A stretch of 15,021 bases of DNA, from NCBI GenBank assembly GCA_004151065.3, contig NWUY0304924873.1, forward strand, positions 8,044 to 23,064, read 5' to 3'. Below are positions 1-9,267 of the stretch, in pieces. The notes beneath the pieces are model-generated. The model searched no databases and was not told where the DNA came from. It saw nothing but the letters and a program-made list of their open reading frames with translations. The DNA is from Larix sibirica. Lineage: Eukaryota > Streptophyta > Pinopsida > Pinales > Pinaceae. The position numbers and the translations under genes were made by a program. The stretch's first letter is position 1. Each line of letters starts with the position of its first letter.

Positions 1-104
1 ACTCAACATTAATTTTTGACATCAAATATTTTAATTATATTTTAATTATAGTTAAAATATTAATTCATAACTAATTATTAATTATCTAATACTTTATAAA
101 CTTT

Positions 105-313
105 ACTTATCATTTATTTAACAATAACTATAATCAATAATCAACCTTAATCATAATTAACTTTGATTAATATTTATTAATTAATTAATTCTCTTTTAAA
201 CTGCAATTATTATTTATTAAACAATTACTACATTCCACAATCAAACCTAAATTATAATTAAACTTAATTAATATTTATTCATTAATTAAATAATTCTCTT
301 TTAAACTTCAATT
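105..313. repeat. Two diverged tandem copies of an AT-rich unit of about 105 bp
   Basis: Both copies run in the same order: an ATTTATTnAACAAT start (112 and 212), then AATCAA.CnTAA, then AATTAA.TT.ATTAATATTTATT, then CTCTTTTAAACT (191 and 296). The offset is about 100 at the start and 105 at the end, so there are small indels. A partial third echo of the tail, with CTCTCTTTAAACTTCAATTA, begins near 376. This is non-coding. The unit could be part of an old AT-rich transposon, but no ends are visible. Confidence 0.6.
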
Positions 314-931
314 ACATTGAATTCAATCAATAATAACACATAACTAGATAGATCCACATAATTCAATCAATAATTCTCTCTTTAAACTTCAATTATGTAT
401 GTGTTGATACTACACATTATCTTGGTACAATGACATATCTTTACAATGAGAGTTTGTTCCACATAGATCCTCCTCCTTGTCCCATTTCATATTTTTGTGG
501 TTGTTCTATGAGCAAAACAAGACAAATTTTCCAAAAGATTCTTGCTATTTTGGATAAACAAAAAACAACACACATATTAGGTTAGTGTCTTTGTTGTTGA
601 AAAGTTTATCCAATAGATCATACTCATGGGCATGTACATCCTCTATCTAGTTGTTGAACCTCTAGGAGATAGCGCTATGCTTCTCCTTCCCAATGAACAA
701 AGAAATTAAGTGAGTATGAAATGATTGTTTTGTTTTTGAATTGAGCAAAAGTGCAATGTATTATACAATTTAGGGGTAGATGGGGTGAACCATAAACTCT
801 TTTGGAAAGTGTTTAATTATTATTAGACTTTTTGAATTCATATACGACCAAAAATAATCAAATCACGACTTAAGAGACTAATACATTATTAAAATAAGTT
901 CCAAAGTCTATTAATTAAACAACTCTCTCAT

Positions 932-954
932 TATATATATGTGTGCACACACAC
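932..954. repeat. Alternating purine-pyrimidine tract (TA)n(TG)n(CA)n
   Basis: Twenty-three bases alternate strictly between pyrimidine and purine, centred on the perfect palindrome GTGTGCACAC (941-950). Such tracts can cruciform or adopt Z-DNA and are often length-polymorphic. It lies in otherwise AT-rich intergenic DNA, so no function is implied. Confidence 0.6.
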
Positions 955-2025
955 TTATATATAATAATGCATTAAATATGAATAATATAATAAGTACATG
1001 ATATACAACTACAATTGAGCACCATACAAACTTTCTACATAAAACTTTAAAATATAAAATAAACTATTCTAAACAATAAAAACATCACAATTCCTACCTA
1101 CCCACATATCATTTCAAAATTCTTAAAAAGACTACATACCAAATAATATTGATATTTGAAAACTCAAATCTCATGAATCACACAAATAATCCATATATCA
1201 AATATCTATAACCAGTGACGAATACCACAAGTTTTGCAACCTAATGCTCATATCAAACACAATTGCATCTCATTAACTAAAGGTAGTAAGAGGTCTAAAT
1301 GAATTGACATAAGTCTTTCATAATGTGGGACCGAGACCCTTATGCTGCTAGAGGGAAAACATATCCATCACCAATCATGCTTCACTTTACTTTGTCTATG
1401 ACTTCAAAGAATTTTGGACAAAATTTGTATTAAAGAACTAATAACAAACATTGTGTTAAAATAAAAAAACAAAGGTTTTGCCAAGAAGAAGAATTAGTAT
1501 TGCATTCAAAGTAGAGACTAGAGTCAACCCTAAAAAATAGAATTTTCCAAGAAACCTCCCCCGCCCCGCACGCACAGCTCCGAACAGAAGTTGAGATTTT
1601 GATGAAATGTGCAACGCAATGATCCAAAAATGAGGGAAGATGTGCCCCGTTTGACTTGTATATAGAGAGTTAGTGGGCGGAGGGGTGGCACCGGGCACTG
1701 GCCGAGATCTTCGTTATTCACACGCACGAGGAAGAGAAAGCGACGTGTCTAGTTTTTCTTTCGAACGAGAAAGCGACGTGTCTGGTTTTTATTTAGAAGG
1801 AGGTCAACGGTTGAAATTGAACGGAAATTAAAAAAGAGTTTAGCAGGTGGATACGCAGTACACGTGGGACAATCAGATTCTGACATCTGACAGTGAGCAG
1901 CAGCGTTGACGATTTGCATTTCCACTTTCTCTAACCTCATTTGGTGCGAATTACGAGTAATTTAATTTCCTCTCATTTCATTGCATTTGAGGTTCGTTTC
2001 ATTTGGCCACAGTGGTGCGGCAAGA

Positions 2026-2139
2026 ATGGGGGTGGGGGTCGGAAATCGGGAGGCTAGGATATTGACAAAATGGACGGAGACGGAGTTGCAGGCACGCCGG
2101 ATCGAGCTGGGGGTGGAGCGCTTTTTATGCCGTTTTTAA
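2026..2139 (+). other. Upstream ORF 1 (37 codons) in the probable 5' leader
   Basis: ATG at 2026 (preceded by GCAAGA, so G at -3 context is moderate) opens a 37-residue frame starting MGVGVGNREAR and ending FLCRF, with stop TAA at 2137-2139. It is out of frame with, and overlapped by, a second upstream ORF from 2070. If the leader includes this region, scanning ribosomes would meet it before the main start. I do not recognise the peptide. Confidence 0.3.
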
Positions 2140-2204
2140 TTCAGCTGGAGCTTCCCATTAATGCCATGCTCTTCTCCGCGACACCGCCGGTTTACTCAGG
2201 TTGA
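2070..2204 (+). other. Upstream ORF 2 (44 codons) in the probable 5' leader
   Basis: ATG at 2070 opens a 44-residue frame starting MDGDGVAGTPDR and ending ATPPVYSG, with stop TGA at 2202-2204. It overlaps upstream ORF 1 in another frame. A third overlapping small frame begins at ATG 2161, runs 43 codons to TAG 2290-2292, and is in the same frame as the main CDS but closed before it. Three overlapping upstream ORFs in one leader suggest possible translational dampening, which is inference only. Confidence 0.3.
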
Positions 2205-2358
2205 ATCGACGGAGAAATCGCCGGATTATAAGGTAAGGTACAGTCTTGGAAACGGCCTTGTTGGTTTCGATCCCGGGCCGATAGGGTTGTAGGGGTTTTT
2301 ATTTTTTTGGTCTGGTTCGTCTGAATAAAGGGTCTTTCGTGACTCTGAATCATACATA

Positions 2359-5300
2359 ATGAAGAGGCCGAGGTCGTATGGCGACGATTTGATGGACGGC
2401 GATGGTAATAGTAAAGATTGGGGACGAAGGGAGCCCGAGGGAGTGAAGATGCGATCGCTTAAGGGTTTGGAAGGTGAGAGCAGTCGACCCAGCAGTTATA
2501 AGAAAAGCTACAACGGCGGCAGTCGGAGTTTCGGCTACGAAAAATCCATGGAAGAAAGCCGGATGTCGAGGAAGAGAATTGAACACGAGACCGATGGGGG
2601 GCTTGAGAGATCCAGGGACAGTTACGGCAGAGGTCCGCCCAGGAGGGACCGTGAGGGTTCGAGAAAGGGGTTCGATAGAGCAGAGACCCCAAGATCGAAC
2701 CGTGAGTCTTGTTATAATAGAGATGGGAGTGATTCTGCAAAGCTTTCTCCACGTGGATTGCATTCGGCTGAGAGGGTTCGTAGATCGAGTAGCTTTTCGA
2801 TTAGATGTGGTTCCAAAAGGGAGAATTACGAGTCCCTTAAGTTTGTGGGTAAGGGTTTCAGGTCCGAGAGGGAGAGGCCGAAGAGGGAGGATGTGCCGAG
2901 GTTTCATCTGGGCTGTGAGGGAGAGCGGTCGCATGGTTCCGAGGGACCCTGTGGTAGCGGCAACAGGTGGAAGAGATCTAGCAGCCGCGATGCTGACGAT
3001 GACCACCACCATGCACAGTCACGGTCCGGGAGAACAAATGAGGCGATTGCAGAGGATATGGTTAATGGGTCCTCTGGAGTTAGTCTTAGCAAGTCTCCGC
3101 AAGGGTCCAGGGAAGCGGACGAGTCCTTCAAGGGCGGGGGTTCAAGAAAGGCAGAAGAGATGCCCAGTCAGAGCAGCAGTAGTGAAATGGAGGAAGGGGA
3201 GTTAGAGCCAGAGCCGGAAGTTGAAACAGAGCCAGAGCCGGAGCCGGAGCCGGCATTGGATCAAGATCAGGAACAAGAGCAACTGCAACCACAAGAGCCG
3301 CAATTGGAACCTGAAAAAGTACTAGAGCCAGAGCGAGAACCGGATCCAGAGCCAGAGCCAGAACCAGAACATGATGATGTGTCCAGTAAGCAGGAAAAGC
3401 AGGATACTGAATTCGTTGCCAAGGTAAAGGAGGAGGTGGAAACCAAGGGTGATGATTCAGAGCATCAGGAAGGAAGCGCGGAAAGGATGAATAATGTATT
3501 TGAAAATGAAATTGGAGATGCCGAAATAAAAGAGTCAGGAAAGGGAGAAGAACTAAGATCAATGCTAGACCTGGAGAAGGCCGATGATGGCGAGCAGATG
3601 GAATCTTTACCAGATGCCCATGGCTCAGATGGTCTTGATGAGTCCGGGTCGGATTTATCAGGAAAAACTGAAACTAATGATGACGCTGAGTGTTGCTTGA
3701 ACGATGAGGAGATAGAGCAGCAGCCTGCATCGGTTCAGGGAATTGAAGAGAGAAAGGGTATAGACCTTGAGGCAGATTCAAAGATTGAGAGAGAGGCTTC
3801 GGAGGAGATTGAGAGAGTTGAAGAGAAACACCATGATTTAACCTTAAGTTTTATGTGTGGCACGCTGAAGGCAATTGGTGGCAGCTCAGGGAAGACAGAT
3901 GAAGGGGATACAGAAAAGTTCACGTCGAAATCTATGGACTGCGTAGAGCCACAGGAAGAAGAAGATATAGGTGAAGATAAAGGGAAGAGGCTGGCTCTTT
4001 TTCTATCAAATAGTCCTGCAGATTTTGACAAGTGGGCTGAAAGGGATTTGCGGTTAAGCAGCGATAAAAAGAAAAAATCTCTGCAGGAGCGAGAACTTGG
4101 CATTGAATTGGAAAGGACAAACAGCATAGGATATCCGGGTGATCGCCATACCTGCCCCAAAATAGAGGTTAATGAGATGGAGATATCTAATGAAAATCAA
4201 AGACAAAAGAAGGCGAAACTTGAACCTCTTCAGCTTTCTCTGAGTCTGCCTGACACTTCATTGACTCTGGCTTCTCCTTACCCGAATTTAGCCCCGGCAT
4301 CTCCTGGTCGAGGAAGAAGCATGAATTTGGCACCTGCATCTCCTGGCCGAGGAAGAAGCATTCAGTCATTAAGTCACACCGCTCATACAACTCATACAGC
4401 TCATACACGTACAGGTTCAGATGGATTCACCACATCTATTTCTTTTTCGGGCTCTCAACCCTTTGTCCACAACCCTAGTTGCTCTCTTACACAAAACTCA
4501 ATGGAGAATTATGAATTTTCAGTTGGCAGTCATCCAGCTTTCCAAGGGAATAGTGACCAAGTATCCCATGGTAATTGGAATACATCATATTCAAATGAGC
4601 AAGTTTCCCATGGTAACAATGGTGTAGTTGGAGGTGCATCTCAGGATAGGTTCAAACAACGAAGGGAACTTCCTCTATATCAGAGGATTTTACAGAATGG
4701 AAACTTGCAAGTTGCTCAAGGCATGTTGGTTGGAAATAGCAGGGGACAGCCGTCAAATGATAGAGATTCCTTTGGATATGAAAGGGGTGCAACTAATACA
4801 GTTTTTCAGGGCAGTTTTCCGACGGCACAGGGACAGCAGGTAAGAAGCCCAGAAGGAAGTTTGGGTAGAAGTAATGGCTCAGAAAGGCAGGGTAAAATTC
4901 TGATGGTACCAGGACATCAGGTTAGGAGTTTGGATGGAAGTTTAGGCAGAAGTAATGGCCCAGAAAGAGACAGTGTTTTCCCGAGAGATTTATCTGAACA
5001 GTGGAGAGAGGTCAGGTCCTCCCCCACACAAAGTGTGGGTTCTCGTGAGACACGATCTGAGCAGCGTAACCAAATTGATAGGGACAGGAGTAACTCAGAG
5101 AGAGAGAGAGCTGTATTGGCGCAAAGAGGTCATCATGGAATGAATGCAGAGAAAGCTGTCCCAGAAAGGGTTCTCCATGAGATTGTTTCTGAACCTATTC
5201 CAACTATGTTTCAAAAGCTTCAAGAGATGTCAGACAACTCACTGGAGCATTTGCGGGAGTGTCTGTTGGAGCTGATTGGAAACAACAAAAAGAGCAAAGA

Positions 5301-5980
5301 ACTTTCCACTTTTCAGGCGATACTACAGAGGAGAAGTGATCTGACATCAGAGGCATTATCGCAGTCTCACAGGGTTCAATTGGAAATCTTAGTTGCAGTA
5401 AAGACTGGCATTCAGGATTTCTTACGACGTAACAGTGTTCCAACTTCAGAGCTCGTTGAAGTCTTTTTACAATCTAGATGTAGAAACATGGCATGCAGAA
5501 GTCTACTGCCTTCAGATGACTGTGAATGTAAGATTTGCTCGCAGAAGAATGGGTTCTGCAATGCATGCATGTGTCTCGTTTGTTCAAAGTTTGACTCTGC
5601 TTCTAATACATGTAGCTGGGTTGGCTGTGACCTTTGTTTGCATTGGTGTCATACGGATTGTGGTATTCGCATGTCACATATCAAGAATGGTTGCAGCATC
5701 AGAGGGGCACCAGGGACCACAGAAATGCAATTCCTTTGCATTGCTTGCGAGCATTCCTCTGAGATGTTTGGTTTTGTTAAGGAGGTTTTCAGAACTTGTG
5801 CCAAGGATTGGGGTGTTGAAACTCTTGCTAAAGAGCTTGATTGTGTGAGAAGAATTTTTAAAGGAAGTGATGACCCAAGAGGGAAACAATTGTGGAGCAG
5901 GGCAGAGCAGATGGTGGCGAAACTGGCAAATAAAGCTGATCCATCAGAGGTCTGTCAGAGATTTGTGGCATTTTTGGCAG
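2359..5980 (+). CDS. OBERON-like PHD-finger protein (OBE3/OBE4, TITANIA type), coding exon 1
   Basis: This exon encodes residues 1-1207 plus the first base of codon 1208. It starts MKRPRS, which resembles the N-terminus of OBE3/OBE4 relatives, and is the first in-frame ATG after a stop at 2326. Domains in order: an Arg/Ser/Gly-rich disordered region (1-270); MEEGELEPEP followed by a Glu-Pro repeat (277-340); an acidic Glu/Asp/Lys region to about 560; basic patches SSDKKKKS and RQKKAKLEP, which are plausible nuclear signals; an LQLSLSL motif (624-630); Ser/Gln-rich sequence with two internal peptide duplications (643-668 and 827-870); an OBERON helical region (about 938-1050); and a Cys/His-rich PHD finger (1055-1130) with C1057/C1060, C1072/C1075, C1090/C1093, H1098/C1101 and C1127/C1130. 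In Arabidopsis, OBE family proteins are nuclear and act redundantly in root-meristem and vascular initiation downstream of MONOPTEROS. Applying that role here is inference. The exon ends TTGGCAG before a strong donor, GTAAGC. Confidence 0.9.
3187..3378 (+). repeat. In-frame Glu-Pro dipeptide repeat in the CDS
   Basis: Codons for residues 277-340 encode MEEGELEPEP and then a run dominated by EP pairs, interrupted by an Asp/Gln/Glu segment (ALDQDQEQEQ) and closing with PEPEPEPEHDD. The DNA is built of GAGCCA/GAGCCG-like hexamers. The strictly in-frame hexamer structure suggests replication-slippage growth and makes this a likely site of length variation between alleles. The opening EEGELEPEP resembles sequence in OBE3/OBE4 proteins; the length of the run looks unusual. 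Confidence 0.75.
4285..4362 (+). repeat. Tandem 39 bp (13-codon) duplication in the CDS
   Basis: Residues 643-655 (NLAPASPGRGRSM) are repeated at 656-668 (NLAPASPGRGRSI). The two copies differ mainly at third codon positions and in the last codon, so the duplication is not brand new and the peptide has been held. It lies directly after the LxLxL motif. The SPGRGRS unit has the look of an SR-like phosphorylation site, which is inference. Confidence 0.85.
4837..4968 (+). repeat. 81 bp spaced in-frame duplication, QVRSxxGSLGRSNGxER
   Basis: Residues 827-843 (QVRSPEGSLGRSNGSER) and 854-870 (QVRSLDGSLGRSNGPER) are near-identical and lie 27 codons apart. A weaker echo, EVRSSPTQSVGSRETRSE, follows. 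The region is predicted to be disordered. The first copy also contains a perfect plant donor consensus, CAG|GTAAGA, at 4837-4845, and the second contains CAG|GTTAGG at 4918. Because conserved coding sequence continues in frame, these look like unused donors. Confidence 0.8.
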
Positions 5981-6063
5981 GTAAGCATTTCTTGGTTGTT
6001 CTATCCAAATCTCAATGTCGTTTTTCAATTAACTGCAAAGTTGCAAAAGCAGGGCAGCAATAG

Positions 6064-6384
6064 CTGGCAAATGAAAGAAATAGTGTTTATTTTCTTGTAT
6101 TTGTTGGACCTGTACTATGTTACATGTTAAAATATCATTAATTTAATAAAAATATAATTAAATAAAATAAAAATCTAATATAAAATTAATAATATATACA
6201 TATATATATAATTTATTTATATTGTATAATGTTCACATATTAATGAAATCTAAAAAATATAATAAACGTCACATTTAAAAACATATATTAATGAAATATA
6301 AAAATGGCAATTGTTATAGTTAAATTAAATTAAAAGGCAGCAAATAATACTTTATATTAAAAATCTGCCATGCTTCTGTTTTAA
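6064..6384. other. AT-rich intron stretch
   Basis: The stretch is mostly A and T, with a (TA)n run around 6194-6212 and several AATAAA hexamers (6145-6165). These lie soon after the read-through stop at 6061-6063, so they could serve intronic polyadenylation of a truncated transcript. That use is inference. No coding potential is seen. Confidence 0.5.
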
Positions 6385-6590
6385 CCTACCCACGCCAAGC
6401 ATTGACCCCGCCCGCAACAAGCATGGAAGGCCTCTGTCGACTTCTGGTTTACCGTTTAAGCTACCTGCGCCAAGCGTCAACCCTACCCATGACAAGCATG
6501 GAAGCCCTCTGTCGACTTCGGGTTTATCCTACCCATGCCAAGCATCGACCCTACCCGCGACAAGCATGGAAGCCCTCCGTCGATGCTCAA
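6385..6590. repeat. Three tandem copies of a GC-richer unit of 58-75 bp
   Basis: Copies begin near 6385, 6460 and 6528. Each has the order CTACC(C/T)..GCCAAGC, (T/C)(G/C)(A/C)CC, then ACAAGCATGGAAG(G/C)CCTC and (T/C)GTCGA. The anchor GCATGG falls at 6421, 6497 and 6564. Composition is clearly unlike the AT-rich DNA on the left. An open frame runs through the repeat on the plus strand from 6402 to 6902 but resembles no known protein. It may be a subterminal part of an unrecognised transposon. Confidence 0.75.
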
Positions 6591-6910
6591 CACATTTTGT
6601 TGACATTTGTTGGCTATTGGAGGCACGTCCACCCTCAGTTCAAACAAAATTTGGTGTACTCATTCCAGCGAGGGGATTGGGATATGAATGGCCTGTTACA
6701 CAGACAGTTCATATGCATGCTGGACAATTCTATTACGCTCAGGCGAATTCAAGGCGAATTTCAAGCAAATTTAAAACATTTTTTGAGATTCGAGGAAATT
6801 CAAACTCCAAGCTTCAAATGCGCCGAATCTTATGACTTAGAACCAGGGCAATCTAGATGCTTTTGCTGCTACTTAATAAATCCATATCTCTACAGATTGT
6901 GAATTTTCTT
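6591..6910. other. Intron DNA of possible transposon origin
   Basis: The stretch contains repeated GGCGAATT(T/C) and GATTCGAG motifs near 6741-6795 and ends its motif-rich part with GCCGAATCTTATGACTTAG at 6822-6840. That resembles the right end of the hAT-like element at 9630-10668 (CGAACC.TGTGACTTAG). No matching left end or target duplication was found, so it may be an old solo end or a coincidence. No gene is supported. Confidence 0.3.
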
Positions 6911-8575
6911 CCTGTTTGTAGTTCCCTGTTTTCTCTTTTCCTGATTTCTTGGGAATTTTGTTCATGTCTTTTTAGCCAAACAATTTTCATTACGCGTTGT
7001 TTGAAATTGACATCCTTGCTTTATTTATATATTCAGTTATGCATCTCTTAATTTTTATACAGGCATATCAAAATTTGCATCCTTTTGAATTTGAAATATC
7101 AAGTTTTGAACCCTGATTTTGTTCTTCTTCCATTAAGAAAGCTAATAATGGAGGTTTGGTATGAGAATGGGATGCTACTAATTGATTTTATCTGGGTGGC
7201 AATTTACTTTTAGAGGTTTTGTTAGATTTGGTGATTAGCTGCCTCTTTTGTGCCAGCATATTTACCTGTTTGTAGTTCCCTGTTTTCTCTTTTCCTGATT
7301 TCTTGGGCATTTTGTTCATGTTTTTGTAGACAAACAATTTTTCATTACATGTTCCATTGTTTGACATCCTTGCTTTATTTATATATTCAGCTGTGCAGCT
7401 CATAATTTTTATACATGCGTATCAATATTTGCTTCCTTTTGAATTTGAAATATCAAGTTTTGACCCCTGATTTTGTTCTTCTTTCCTTTAAGAAAGTTAA
7501 TAATGGAGGTTTGGTATAAGAATGGGATGCTCCTAATTGATTTTATCTAGGTGGCAATTTACTTTTGGAGGATTTGTTAGATTTGATGGTTAGCTGCCTC
7601 TTTTGTGCCAGCATATTTACCACTTGCAAGTACATGCTTCTGAGACTATAGTGCTTGACCTATTTGTTATCCTGACTATGAGTGTTGTCAGGGAATCATC
7701 CATGTATGATTCCAATGCACAGTGGCGTTGTCAACAGATATATGATATGAGTTCCTTAAAATAGGAAATGCAAAGAATGACTTTGTTAGGCCTTCCCATT
7801 GTAAACCTCCGGATATTAACAATGGATAACAAGTGGTGCTAGTAGTTGAGGCAACTGTAATAGGAGATTACTGTTCATCAGATTGTTGTATTTATACTGT
7901 CTTAGAGTGCACAAGTCAGTAAAGCTGAATGGCATCAACAACCAATTTTTTTTAATTCATTTTGTTCATAGGTTTTTTGTAGCCAAACACTTTTTCATTA
8001 TCTTTTCGATAGTTTGACATCCTTGCTTTATTTATATATTTATGTGTACTCGTAATTTTATATCTGTGTATCAAAATTTGTATCATTTTGAATTTGAAAT
8101 ATCAAGTTTTGCCCCTGATTTTGTTCTTCTTTTTATTAAGAAAGCCAATAATGGAGGTTTTATATAAGAATGGGTTACTTGTAATTGATTAGCCTGGTGG
8201 CTATTTACTTTTGGAGGCTTTGTTAATTTTGGTGGTTATCTACCAGTACCTCTTTTGTGCCACATTCTGCACCATTTGCATGCACATGCATTTGAGGCTA
8301 TATAGCTTTATCTGTTTGTTACCCTGATTAAGGGTTTGCAGTTTCATTGCCATAGCACAGTGGCATTATCAACAGGTATATGATGTGTTCAGTAAAATTG
8401 GAAGTGCAAAGAATGACTTTGTTAAGCTTTCCCAATTTATTATTGATACATAACAAGTTAGGGTAGTAGATGGGGAAACTGCAGCAACAGATTACAGTTC
8501 ATTGGATGGTTGTACTTAAGTCTTATACTGTCTTAAAGGGAACAAGCCAGTAAAGCTGAATGGTATCAAAACTAA
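6911..8575. repeat. Nested duplication: three diverged copies, arranged A - AB - A'B'
   Basis: Copy 1 (about 6911-7264) and the first part of copy 2 (from 7265) share CCTGTTTGTAGTTCCCTG, CATCCTTGCTTTATTTATAT, GAATTTGAAATATCAAG and GGTTAGCTGCCTC-like blocks at a constant offset near 354. Copy 2 continues to about 7945 with a further segment (CACAGTGGC.TT.TCAACAG, GCAAAGAATGACTTTGTTA, AGTAAAGCTGAATGG). Copy 3 (about 7960-8575) repeats both parts at an offset of about 653. So a 680 bp unit was duplicated, and its first half was duplicated again. Non-coding; a transposon link is not shown. Confidence 0.85.
7692..7713. repeat. Short perfect inverted repeat (8 bp stem, 6 nt loop)
   Basis: GGAATCAT and ATGATTCC flank a six-base loop inside copy 2 of the nested duplication. 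The corresponding part of copy 3 does not keep it. It is probably incidental. Confidence 0.5.
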
Positions 8576-9200
8576 ATTTAGTTTATTGAATGTCTCCTGA
8601 GAACAACATTAAGACATGTTTTTCAAAGCTATTTGGACTTGTTTTGAGCCAATTTTTACTTCCAACTCTAGTTCATTGGAATGCAGAGCTCAATTGACGA
8701 TAGCAAAGAAATCTGTTCTTAAATGATTATCTAATGGACTCAGACATAAAAACTGCAATCAATTTTTCTCGTAAAAGTAAAGGTTATTATTAACACCATA
8801 CAAATTTGATTTTGATCTGGGCTTTTTCCAGGTTATGTTTTCTAATGCTACAACTTAATACATGGTACTTGCAGTTTCCTCAACTGTTTCTTCCAGTGGA
8901 CCTGCTGATTCTTATTATACACATGCTTATTAAATTGCTTGGGAGGGGCTTTTTTGTATTTTCATAGATTGCTACCAAGAGATCATTTCTGTGAAATCAT
9001 AGGAAGATATCATTTTATCCTTGGGGATTTTCAGAAGTTACTTACAAACATTATAAGATATGGGAATTAGAGATATGTAACCTTCTTTATTAGAGCGCTT
9101 TTCTTCTATGGTTGTCATTAGGTGAGAGAGGACACCCCGACAATCTTTGGTTTTATTGTGTCTTCTAATGCCTGCAACTTGGATGCTGAAAGGGAAAGGA
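8576..9200. other. Intron DNA without recognised features
   Basis: I see no open frame of note, no repeat partner elsewhere in the window and no transposon ends. Composition is ordinary for plant intron DNA, with T-rich plus strand. Confidence 0.5.
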
Positions 9201-9267
9201 ATGACCATTACACCAATTTGATATCCAAAGATCTACATGAACTCATAATCCTTCACTAGGACTGCTA

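Larger units (their letters stand above)
1..1600. other. AT-rich intergenic region upstream of the OBERON-like gene
   Basis: No supportable gene is seen on either strand. The DNA is very AT-rich, with many TAATTA/TTAATT runs in the first 400 bases. Stops are frequent in all frames, and short open frames on the minus strand near 1430-1940 overlap each other without any recognisable protein. The stretch includes diverged tandem repeats near 105-313 and an alternating purine-pyrimidine tract at 932-954, both listed separately. Confidence 0.7.
1601..2358 (+). promoter_or_regulatory. Putative promoter and 5' leader of the OBERON-like gene
   Basis: Base composition changes here from AT-rich to balanced or GC-rich, as expected next to a plant gene. 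A TATA-like element, TATATAGA, lies at 1659-1666. A 17 bp motif, GAGAAAGCGACGTGTCT, occurs twice (1734-1750 and 1767-1783), each time carrying ACGTGTC, which fits the ACGTGKC form of ABRE-type bZIP sites. A G-box, CACGTG, is at 1861-1866. W-box-like TTGAC cores occur near 1803 (minus) and 1903 (plus). The transcription start cannot be fixed: if the TATA-like box is used, the leader is about 660 nt and the ACGT motifs lie within it; otherwise transcription may begin nearer 1950-2000. An in-frame stop at 2326-2328 precedes the main ATG. Confidence 0.45.

Noticed and set aside
1430-1940. Several overlapping minus-strand frames upstream of the gene, raising the idea of a divergent gene
   Set aside because: They overlap one another in different frames with no domain, no coding bias and no splice evidence.
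2233-2330. A donor-like AAG|GTAAGG at 2232/2233 suggesting a 5' UTR intron that might extend the protein N-terminus
   Set aside because: The only nearby acceptor-like site (AAAG at 2330) is weak, and splicing there would still meet a stop (TGA at 2340) before the main ATG, so no extension results.
2474-3205. A 243-codon plus-strand open frame overlapping exon 1 in another frame, and a 220-codon minus-strand frame at 2350-3012
   Set aside because: Both lie over the Arg/Ser/Gly-rich part of the real CDS, whose GC-rich purine-heavy codons suppress stops in other frames. Neither product resembles a protein family.
3128-3562. A 144-codon minus-strand frame rich in Ala/Leu/Pro/Val
   Set aside because: It is the antisense shadow of the Glu-Pro hexamer repeat.
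6402-6902. A 166-codon plus-strand frame in the intron
   Set aside because: It starts inside a triplicated repeat, reads repeat-derived peptide for a third of its length and has no recognisable domain.
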